From Anaerolineaceae bacterium UBA4781 (GTDB lineage: Bacteria > Chloroflexota > Anaerolineae > Anaerolineales > Anaerolineaceae), in the NCBI GenBank assembly GCA_002403105.1, contig DHHD01000095.1, positions 1 through 7,673 on the forward strand: a stretch of 7,673 bases of DNA, read 5' to 3'. Positions 1 to 5,868 of this stretch are shown here, one piece after another. Each line of letters begins with the position of its first letter. The first letter of the stretch is position 1. Both the position numbers and the translations under genes were made by a program. Under the pieces are notes generated by a model, which saw nothing but the letters and a program-made list of their open reading frames with translations, was not told the DNA's origin and searched no databases.

Positions 1-1
1 T

Positions 2-1336
2 GTTTTTTATCATATTTATCCGTTGGGTTGTATTGGCGCACCTTTGAAAAATGATTTTTCGTCCCCACCCAATCCAAGATTAAAAAAAATCGAAAAATGG
101 TTGCCCCATTTGAAGAACCTGCATATCACTGCTCTGTATCTGGGTCCGCTCTTTGAATCCACAGCACATGGTTACGATACAGCCGATTATTATCAGGTTG
201 ATCGCCGTTTGGGGGATAACCAAACCGTACGAGAACTGATTGCGCTTCTTCATGAGAACAATATCAATGTTATCTTAGATGGAGTTTTCAATCATGTCGG
301 TCGTGATTTCTTTGCATTCAAGGATCTGCTTCGCAATGGTCAAAATTCCGATTTCTCTAACTGGTTTTCAGGAATTGATTTTTCCAAGCAGAGCCCGTTT
401 GGGGATGCTTTCGCTTATGAAGGTTGGAATGGTAATTTTGATCTGGTTAAATTAAATTTGCAGAATCCCGCTGTATGCGATCATCTTTTCAATGCAGTGG
501 ATCTTTGGATGACAGATTTTCAAATTGATGGTTTGCGTATTGATGCAGCAGATTGTGTTGACCTTTCTTTTCTACAGAAACTCACAGCAAGATGTAAAAC
601 TCGTAATTCAGATTTTTGGATCATGGGAGAAATTATTCATGGAGATTATGCTCACTGGGTCAATGCCGGCGCAATGGATTCCGTTACAAATTATGAATGT
701 TATAAGGGATTATATTCCAGCCATGTGGAACATAATTATTTTGAAATCGCTTACTCTCTAAACCGTCAATTTGGCAGCCAGGGACTCTATCGTAATTTTC
801 TCCCATATTCATTCGTTGATAATCATGATGTAAATCGGTTATTGAGCAATCTGACCAACCCCGCGCACATCTATCCGGCATATTGTTTACTTTTCAGTAT
901 GCCGGGCATCCCTTCGCTCTATTATGGTAGTGAATGGGGTATCTCCGGGAAGAGAACACCATCAGATGATCGAATGCTCCGACCTCCTTTGGATCCGGAG
1001 AATATGATTTGCAATCCTGACCTGATGGACCTCCCTGAGTATATTGCGAAGCTCATTCAAATTCGGCACACATCCCCCGCTCTTCAGATAGGCAGTTACA
1101 ACCAGGTTTTTGTTACAAGTGAACAATTTGCATTTCTACGGGAAAGCAGAGAAGAAAAAATTCTAATAATAGTAAACTCCAGTCAGCAAACAGTTTCTTT
1201 GGATATACCTATTTCAATAGACAACTCATCATTTCCGGTAGATCTTTTAACTGGTAATCGATTCCAATATCTTAACGGTAAACTCTCTATTCCAAATTTA
1301 TTACCAAGTTCTGGGAAGATCATCAAGATTCGATAA
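2..1336 (+). CDS. GH13 alpha-amylase-family glycoside hydrolase, 5' end outside the window
   Basis: This gene encodes a retaining alpha-glucan or alpha-glucoside hydrolase/transferase of family GH13, probably cytoplasmic. The reading frame is open from the first complete codon at 2, and the residues before the TTG at 23 (VFYHIYP) are the usual first beta-strand of a GH13 barrel. The true start therefore lies upstream of the window, and the TTG at 23 is not the start. Counting from position 2 (444 residues visible), the conserved regions are: region I DGVFNHVG at 93-100; region II GLRIDAAD at 177-184, with nucleophile Asp181; acid/base Glu210 in MGEIIHG; and FVDNHD ending at Asp276. All three catalytic acids are present. 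The IYPLGxxGAP opening and the short (about 450 residue) single-barrel build with a small C-terminal beta domain (from about 360) resemble a GH13 group I recall from Firmicutes and related bacteria. Its substrate is not clear to me. No carbohydrate-binding module is visible. Confidence 0.93.
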   Translation, partial: VFYHIYPLGCIGAPLKNDFSSPPNPRLKKIEKWLPHLKNLHITALYLGPLFESTAHGYDTADYYQVDRRLGDNQTVRELIALLHENNINVILDGVFNHVGRDFFAFKDLLRNGQNSDFSNWFSGIDFSKQSPFGDAFAYEGWNGNFDLVKLNLQNPAVCDHLFNAVDLWMTDFQIDGLRIDAADCVDLSFLQKLTARCKTRNSDFWIMGEIIHGDYAHWVNAGAMDSVTNYECYKGLYSSHVEHNYFEIAYSLNRQFGSQGLYRNFLPYSFVDNHDVNRLLSNLTNPAHIYPAYCLLFSMPGIPSLYYGSEWGISGKRTPSDDRMLRPPLDPENMICNPDLMDLPEYIAKLIQIRHTSPALQIGSYNQVFVTSEQFAFLRESREEKILIIVNSSQQTVSLDIPISIDNSSFPVDLLTGNRFQYLNGKLSIPNLLPSSGKIIKIR

Positions 1337-1386
1337 TCCGGTCAATAAGGATGGACATTTTCTTCTTTTCGGAGTTTGAGCAAAAC

Positions 1387-1422
1387 AAACCGGCAGAGAT
1401 TTATTCCTCTGCCTTATGGTTT
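1387..1422 (-). terminator. Hairpin terminator at the end of the flippase-like gene, stop codon in the loop
   Basis: GGCAGAG at 1392-1398 pairs perfectly with CTCTGCC at 1407-1413 around an 8-base loop that contains the TAA stop (1401-1403 on the complement). After a 4-base bulge the stem can be extended by AAACC/GGTTT (1387-1391 with 1418-1422). Read on the minus strand, the core stem is followed by GGTTTGTTTTG, a reasonable U-rich tail. Read on the plus strand, the tail is A-rich, so it would be a poor terminator for the converging GH13 gene, although the stem could still help protect that 3' end. Confidence 0.55.
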
Positions 1423-2405
1423 AAATAAAAAACAATTGGAAATCCCATAATGGATGGTAGCCAAAAAGAAATGAGCCGATAGGCAAGTACAACAATCACC
1501 GCAACAGCATTGGCAATTCCCAGTTTATCGTACAAAGCCACCATGGTTCCTTCAACGATCCCAACTCCACCGGGAATGACAAAAGCCGCTTTCCCAAGCA
1601 ACAATGGAAGCCCATACCCGATGAGCAATACACCCGGATTGATCAGTTTATTTCCTGCAACAAAAAGGCAAAAGAGAGCAGCAATGTCAAATCCAAAGGA
1701 CATGACAACGCCCAACACAGGTTTTTTCCATCCCTTGCTCAATAAAAGATCCCAAGCAGCAAACATTTCGCTTAGTTGCCCTTTCATTCTCTCTTCATTG
1801 AAAGGTCGTTTGATAATTTTATAAATCGAATTGATTGTTTTTAATATAATAGGTACCGATTTTTCACGTTTGTAAAGTACCAAGAAAATAATTGAAACAA
1901 CAAGAAGCAGTAAAAACAGAATGATAAGAAAGCTGATTATTTGCACCTTTGTCAATTCATGCAGAATCAACAAATAAATTACGCCAAACAGCGATATTCC
2001 AAGAACCGCCAAATTATTCATCAGCAATGGCAAGCTGCTTGCCAGGGCTGCCGATTGTGTTTTTGCCTTACTGTTTCGCAGCCATTGAAAACTGGCTGCC
2101 CCCGATCCAACCATCCCACCAGCCACCATTCCAATACTGGCAGAAGCCATCACGATCAGTATGCATCTCCAGAGAGAAATTCGTTCATTAAATAAACCAA
2201 GGATGGAATTAATAAGGTAACCAGAACCCACATAACTGAAAAATTCACAAATAAATGCTAATGATAATGCCCAATATTTTAAATTCTTTAATATATACAT
2301 CGATTTCTGGATATTATTCAATTGAGGTAGCAACAGGTACACACCAACACCCAGAAAAATAAGAAGAAAAAGGGAACGAAGAACTTTTTTTGAATTTTTG
2401 TTCAA
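1401..2405 (-). CDS. Flippase-like integral membrane protein (LPG_synthase_TM / UPF0104 family), copy 1
   Basis: This is a 334-residue polytopic membrane protein of the lysylphosphatidylglycerol synthase transmembrane-region family (PF03706), without the C-terminal aminoacyl-transfer domain of MprF. Members of this type are thought to move or handle lipids or lipid-linked sugars. Hydrophobic segments lie at about 9-26, 41-60, 80-102, 123-147, 157-178, 228-251 and 300-327. The family signature near the C-terminus is clear: LIGYGLP at 261-267, then VIPGGVGIVEG at 276-286 with Glu285, then VVLAYR at 305-310. It is a tandem paralogue of the next gene upstream: 151 of 328 ungapped positions are identical by hand count. 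The start is TTG, chosen because AAGGAG sits 6 bases before it and because it aligns exactly with the ATG of the paralogue. The substrate cannot be told from sequence. Confidence 0.88.
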   Translation of the reverse strand: MNKNSKKVLRSLFLLIFLGVGVYLLLPQLNNIQKSMYILKNLKYWALSLAFICEFFSYVGSGYLINSILGLFNERISLWRCILIVMASASIGMVAGGMVGSGAASFQWLRNSKAKTQSAALASSLPLLMNNLAVLGISLFGVIYLLILHELTKVQIISFLIILFLLLLVVSIIFLVLYKREKSVPIILKTINSIYKIIKRPFNEERMKGQLSEMFAAWDLLLSKGWKKPVLGVVMSFGFDIAALFCLFVAGNKLINPGVLLIGYGLPLLLGKAAFVIPGGVGIVEGTMVALYDKLGIANAVAVIVVLAYRLISFWLPSIMGFPIVFYLNHKAEE

Positions 2406-2627
2406 ATACTGCTCCTTCGAAAATTTAATGATAAGTAATCAAAAAATCAATTTTAAATTCCGCAGAGTCAGATTCTTTTTCTTGTAAGTACCTCCTATTT
2501 TCCAAAATTACCTTATTTTACGTTGAAATTGATCTTTTTGTGAGGTTATTTGAGATGAAAAAGGTATTCGAAAAATTAGATTTTTTGATGAAAATTCTAA
2601 CAGAGTCTCTATTGCATTATTGTTTTT
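2406..2627 (-). other. Spacer between the two flippase-like genes
   Basis: This AT-rich gap of 222 bases lies between the tandem paralogues, which is long for co-translated genes. I see no clear terminator after the upstream stop and no convincing -35/-10 pair. A TATCAT about 25 bases before the start is only a weak -10 candidate. A perfect AGGAGGT on the minus strand (complement of 2490-2496) has no start codon at a usable distance. The gap may hold a leader or a separate promoter, but neither is demonstrated. Confidence 0.4.
2412..2417 (-). promoter_or_regulatory. Ribosome binding site fixing a TTG start
   Basis: The complement reads AAGGAG, 6 bases, then TTG. This strong, well-spaced Shine-Dalgarno sequence supports TTG at 2405 as the start of the copy 1 flippase-like gene. 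There is no competing ATG near it, and the first residues (MNKNSKKVLR) match the paralogue's MNQRTKSILR. Confidence 0.75.
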
Positions 2628-3653
2628 TTATGAAATCTTTTCGGTTTCTCTTTTTACTACTTTTTTCTGCAAATACAGGACAAATAAAAATCCAAGAATC
2701 GTTGGAACCAAAAACGCAATAAAACGGTAAGCGAGAACAACCACCACTGATTCTGCAGAAGGAACACCTAATTTCTGGTAAAGATCAATCATAGCGCTCT
2801 CAACCACCCCTATTCCCCCGGGAAGTACAAAAGTTGCTTTCCCTAATATCTGTGGAAGACCATATCCAATTAATAGTATTCTGAGAGAGACTATCTGACC
2901 GGCTGCAAAGAATAGAAAATACAATGAAAGTAGATCAAAACCATAAATCATAGTATTCGCGATCAATAGATTTTTCCATCCACCATGAAAAAAAAGATTC
3001 CGTACTGCAAATAGTTCATCCAACTGATGTATGATTTTATCCTCTTCGTAGGTCTTTTTTGTGATCTTTTCAATTTTCTTTGCAGCATTTACGGCAAAGA
3101 TCTTGGACCTTTGCGGATTCCGAAAGAAAATAAAAATTAAGACCAACGCCAATGTGATCAATCCCAAAATTGCCAGAAAACCTTTCATCTGTGATGGCAT
3201 TAGCGCTTCAGCTCCCAGCAAATAAATTATTCCTATCAACGCAAGTATTAAAGTCGATAGAGCGCTGAAAATGATCGGGAGAATTCCTGCCATCATCGCT
3301 GCTTGCTCTTTTACATGCCTTTCCCGCAGCCACTGAAAGCTTGCAGCTATCGATCCAACCATTCCACCGCCCACCATTCCAAAGCTGGCAGATCCCAATA
3401 CGATCATTGTCGCTTGTCCGATGGATACTCGTTGCTTGAACAATCCACTAATTGAGTTTATTAGCTGCCCGCTGCTTAAGAATTTTAGGAATTCAAAAGC
3501 GATCGCTAAAGCTAATGCCCAATAATTCAACCCTTTTAGTGCATTAATGGAATCTGGAATTGATTTAATATAGGGAGTTAATATTTTTATTCCTAATGCG
3601 AGAAAAATTAAAAGTCCCAAGACGCGAAGAATCGATTTTGTTCTTTGATTCAT
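2628..3653 (-). CDS. Flippase-like integral membrane protein (LPG_synthase_TM / UPF0104 family), copy 2
   Basis: This is a 341-residue polytopic membrane protein of the same PF03706-type family as its downstream neighbour, also lacking an MprF-like soluble domain. Hydrophobic segments lie at about 9-26, 41-60, 81-102, 123-147, 158-177, 229-252 and 301-328. Signatures are GMVGGGMVGS at 92-101, SFQWLR at 105-110, LIGYGLP at 261-267, VLPGGIGVVES at 276-286 and VVLAYR at 305-310. The alignment with copy 1 needs no gaps across 328 residues, and identity is highest around residues 61-70, 88-110 and 261-280. This copy has a slightly longer, charged C-terminal tail (KKVVKRETEKIS). The ATG start is preceded by GGGAG at 5 bases. 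The likely role is lipid or lipid-linked saccharide handling in the cytoplasmic membrane; the real substrate is unknown. Confidence 0.88.
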   Translation of the reverse strand: MNQRTKSILRVLGLLIFLALGIKILTPYIKSIPDSINALKGLNYWALALAIAFEFLKFLSSGQLINSISGLFKQRVSIGQATMIVLGSASFGMVGGGMVGSIAASFQWLRERHVKEQAAMMAGILPIIFSALSTLILALIGIIYLLGAEALMPSQMKGFLAILGLITLALVLIFIFFRNPQRSKIFAVNAAKKIEKITKKTYEEDKIIHQLDELFAVRNLFFHGGWKNLLIANTMIYGFDLLSLYFLFFAAGQIVSLRILLIGYGLPQILGKATFVLPGGIGVVESAMIDLYQKLGVPSAESVVVVLAYRFIAFLVPTILGFLFVLYLQKKVVKRETEKIS

Positions 3654-3674
3654 TTTTTCTCCCGGATGCTCGTA

Positions 3675-3680
3675 ATTATA
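3675..3680 (-). promoter_or_regulatory. Possible -10 box (TATAAT) before copy 2 flippase-like gene
   Basis: The complement reads CTTATAATTACG, a consensus -10 about 22 bases upstream of the ATG at 3653 and ahead of its GGGAG ribosome site. The stretch 17 bases further upstream is a T-run with no good TTGACA-like -35, so this is a weak prediction. If real, it would make the flippase-like genes a unit separate from the dehydrogenase gene. Confidence 0.35.
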
Positions 3681-3715
3681 AGCGATGGAAAATGAGAAAA
3701 AAAATTATTTAAAAT

Positions 3716-3736
3716 TAGGATTCGCTCTTCATCCTA
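3716..3736 (-). terminator. Weak hairpin after the sugar dehydrogenase gene
   Basis: TAGGAT (3716-3721) pairs with ATCCTA (3731-3736) around a 9-base loop. On the minus strand it is followed by AT-rich sequence and, about 11 bases later, a run of eight or so T residues. The six-pair, AU-rich stem and the distance to the T-run make this a marginal terminator candidate. Confidence 0.28.
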
Positions 3737-3782
3737 TTTAAACAGATCAATGGTTGGAAACCTTAGGATCATTAAGATCTTA

Positions 3783-4991
3783 TTATTGAGGAATCAGTCG
3801 ATAAATCTTATCATCATCGATTTTGACAGTTCCTCGCCCATCGCGATTGCTGGTTGAAAAATAAATAAAGCCATCCGGTCCCTCAATGACATCCCGCACA
3901 CGGCCAACAGATGTGACAATTTTTTCTATACTTACAATATTCCGCGGATCATCTACAGAAATGACCACCCGTGTTAAGCCCTCCCCTCGCAGCACTCCAA
4001 AGAAAAAGTCGTTCTGATATTGCGGAAATACAATACCACTATAAAACATTCCGGATGCAGGTGCTTCAGCGGGTGTAAACACGACCAGGGGTGAGATCAA
4101 ACCATCAGCTTGTTCTTCATGAGATACAAGCGGCCAGCCATAATTTCCTCCTGCTTCAATTAGGTTGATCTCATCGCCACCTGCCAATCCATCAGATCCC
4201 GAAGGACCATGCTCGGTTGCATATAATAAGCCATTACGTGGATCCCAATCCAAACCTTGTGGATTTCGATGACCCAGGCTGTAAACGGGAGAATCTTGTA
4301 TGGGATTATCGTCAGGAATGCTTCCATCGGAATTTAAGCGCAGGATCTTCCCAGCCAGAGAAGTGGGGTCTTGCGCACTTTTGGGTTGGAGGGCATCACC
4401 GGTTGTAATATACAATGTTCCATCCGCCGCAAATCGCAACCGGCAGCCCGCATGGTAGTAAGCAGATGGAATATTTTCAATAACAATTCCATCCAACCTC
4501 ATTTGCTCTGGAGCATCCACCAGCCTTACCACACGGTTGAAAAGAGTATCATTTTCTTGATAGGTATAGCAAGCGTAAATAAAGTTGTTATCTTGATATT
4601 GCGGGTCTATAGTCAAACCCATCAGACCCGCTTCATCGAAAACAGCCACATCCAAAAACTGATAGATTGGGTCAGATTGAAGAACGTCATTAAGCACTTC
4701 CCGGATTGCCCCATTGCGTTCACTCACAAGCATGCGCTTTTCACCTGTAAACAGGATACTCCATGGTACATATAGATTATCTGCAACAACTTCAATTTTC
4801 CAATCAACATTTTCTTTTGAAGATTGAGCAGCCAGCGGGGTAGATGTGGCAATTTCTGTTTGTATACCTTCATCTACCATATCTTGTGTTGTATTCCCTG
4901 TCGTTTTAATTTCAACTGATTGACAGGCAGAGAAAACAATGCAAAAAGCAACCACAAAGAAATAGACATATGTCTTTTTTATTGAAATCAT
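3783..4991 (-). CDS. PQQ-type glucose/sorbosone dehydrogenase-family lipoprotein (soluble aldose sugar dehydrogenase-like)
   Basis: This is a 402-residue six-bladed beta-propeller protein of the GSDH family (PF07995), the group that includes soluble PQQ glucose dehydrogenase and E. coli YliI/Asd. Members oxidise aldose sugars with PQQ and calcium outside the cytoplasm. Residues 1-23 form a lipoprotein signal peptide: Lys5-Lys6, a hydrophobic core, then the lipobox FSAC with Cys23 as the lipidation site. A Ser/Thr/Gln-rich linker runs to about 60. In the propeller, His180 in YYHAGCRL fits the catalytic base (His144 in the Acinetobacter enzyme) and Arg242 in GHRNPQG fits the PQQ-contacting Arg228. 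TEHGPSG (259-265), GGDEINLI (271-278) and NYGWP (283-287) are also family motifs. The ATG start is fixed by the signal peptide and an in-frame stop just upstream, but it lacks a Shine-Dalgarno sequence. The physiological sugar, and whether PQQ is made by the cell, are unknown. Confidence 0.9.
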   Translation of the reverse strand: MISIKKTYVYFFVVAFCIVFSACQSVEIKTTGNTTQDMVDEGIQTEIATSTPLAAQSSKENVDWKIEVVADNLYVPWSILFTGEKRMLVSERNGAIREVLNDVLQSDPIYQFLDVAVFDEAGLMGLTIDPQYQDNNFIYACYTYQENDTLFNRVVRLVDAPEQMRLDGIVIENIPSAYYHAGCRLRFAADGTLYITTGDALQPKSAQDPTSLAGKILRLNSDGSIPDDNPIQDSPVYSLGHRNPQGLDWDPRNGLLYATEHGPSGSDGLAGGDEINLIEAGGNYGWPLVSHEEQADGLISPLVVFTPAEAPASGMFYSGIVFPQYQNDFFFGVLRGEGLTRVVISVDDPRNIVSIEKIVTSVGRVRDVIEGPDGFIYFSTSNRDGRGTVKIDDDKIYRLIPQ

Positions 4992-4997
4992 ATTTGC

Positions 4998-5006
4998 AGT
5001 ATAGCA
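4998..5006 (-). promoter_or_regulatory. Extended -10 promoter element at the dehydrogenase start, possible leaderless message
   Basis: The complement reads TGCTATACT, an extended -10 (TGn plus TATACT), six bases before the ATG at 4991. Transcription normally begins about 7 bases after the -10, which here falls on or beside the A of the ATG. No ribosome binding site precedes this ATG. No good -35 is visible, as is common with extended -10 promoters. The element lies inside the 68-base gap after the phosphorylase pair. Confidence 0.45.
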
Positions 5007-5059
5007 AATTTAAATTCAAAAATCATTAACAGGAGTCTGCCAAAGCCCGAACCAAGTCA

Positions 5060-5854
5060 TCAGGATAGAACAGCCGGTAAGCTTTTAATGAGTGGGAGAG
5101 GTAATTCCGATTCAGCTTCGCATGCTCTTAAGATACAGCAAGCCAGTCTGTGAATTTTTGTTGCCACAGCATATATACCTGCCGCCGCCCTATCAGCAGC
5201 CAATGCACCACCCTCTTTAAATACCTGAATTTGTTGCTCATATTGTGCTTGGAGCGGAATCTGAGCGGGAAGGTGATGGGGATCAAGGTCAACAGTCAGG
5301 CTTATCCCGGTTTTAAATGAAATTCCCATGTCTTTAAAAGCAGAACGGGCTTTATTGATCAGATCAACATCTCCCACTGCCGGAATGATCATTGGCAAAT
5401 ATTCACGACTGGTACCATCTTCTTTTATTGCTGCTTTTACAATTAAGAACTCATCTTCTTTCAAAAGAGATGATAAAGACTTACACGATCCGAGGTAAAA
5501 GAATCGCTTTACGCCAATAATGGCAAGTTCTTCCATACCAATCGCAATGGGTGGGGTGCCAATACCAGTCGAAATTACAAGAAAGTCGATGGTTGATGTA
5601 TGGATAAGAATACTCAAGTATTCCCGATGATCTGCCAGGACTTTAAAGTTCCTATAATACTCAGCAATCTGACGAACCTGTTCGGGAGTTTCAACCATCA
5701 CTACATTTACACTTCCTTCCCCTTTGCGGAGCCCGATATGATACTGATTTTTTTTCAGAATATCATTCTTCCACCAACAAACAAATTTGCGATACCCCAG
5801 GTTGAATGAATAGAGTTTATATACAAAGTTTGAAAAGGGATTCTTTGTTGTCAT
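5060..5854 (-). CDS. Degenerate nucleoside phosphorylase-family protein (probable catalytically inactive paralogue)
   Basis: This is a PNP/UDP phosphorylase fold protein (PF01048), 264 residues from the chosen start, clearly homologous to the gene just upstream. Shared blocks are STGIG at 95-99, MEEL at 107-110, and GTSREYLP followed by IPAVGDVDL at about 147-165. Most catalytic positions are changed. The phosphate loop GDPAR is ETPEQ (55-59). The RVGTSG Arg/Thr site is YLGSCK (120-125). The ribose-binding SEME is ADRA (220-223). YHIGLRK (38-44) and DHREY (75-79) remain, as in uridine phosphorylases. An aromatic N-terminal extension of about 30 residues precedes the fold, and the C-terminal helix looks shortened. 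The frame is intact, so this is not a simple pseudogene. ATG at 5854 is preferred because AGAGG lies 9 bases before it. ATG at 5860 (spacing 3) is possible; a start at 5917 would lie deep in the upstream gene. The likely role is partner subunit or regulator (inference). Confidence 0.82.
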   Translation of the reverse strand: MTTKNPFSNFVYKLYSFNLGYRKFVCWWKNDILKKNQYHIGLRKGEGSVNVVMVETPEQVRQIAEYYRNFKVLADHREYLSILIHTSTIDFLVISTGIGTPPIAIGMEELAIIGVKRFFYLGSCKSLSSLLKEDEFLIVKAAIKEDGTSREYLPMIIPAVGDVDLINKARSAFKDMGISFKTGISLTVDLDPHHLPAQIPLQAQYEQQIQVFKEGGALAADRAAAGIYAVATKIHRLACCILRACEAESELPLPLIKSLPAVLS

Positions 5855-5857
5855 TGT

Positions 5858-5868
5858 CATTAACCTCT
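5858..5868 (-). promoter_or_regulatory. Stop/start overlap (TAATGA) and internal ribosome site coupling the phosphorylase pair
   Basis: On the complement the upstream gene ends AGAGGTTAATGACAATG. The TAA stop shares its last A with one ATG (5860), and a second in-frame ATG follows at 5854. AGAGG (complement of 5864-5868) lies inside the upstream coding sequence, 3 bases from the first ATG and 9 from the second. This arrangement is typical of translational coupling and suggests the two proteins are made in similar amounts. Confidence 0.7.

Noticed and set aside
23..25. TTG at 23 as the start of the GH13 gene
   Set aside because: The in-frame residues before it (VFYHIYP) are the conserved first strand of the barrel, so the gene begins outside the window.
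1510..2195. Several plus-strand ORFs antisense to the copy 1 flippase-like gene
   Set aside because: These are shadows of a well-supported membrane protein gene, with no family resemblance or ribosome sites.
2540..2722. Plus-strand ORF of 60 codons with a GAGG-preceded internal ATG and a hydrophobic, signal-like middle
   Set aside because: It overlaps the 3' coding end of the copy 2 flippase-like gene on the opposite strand. Its hydrophobic part is simply antisense to that gene, and the composition of the rest is that of AT-rich spacer.
4217..4775. Plus-strand ORFs opposite the sugar dehydrogenase
   Set aside because: They are antisense to a gene with clear GSDH motifs, and their translations look random.
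5060..5854. Reading the degenerate phosphorylase as a plain pseudogene
   Set aside because: It has no frameshift or internal stop, a coupled start, and selective retention of fold residues and of the interface His and Arg. These point to a maintained protein.
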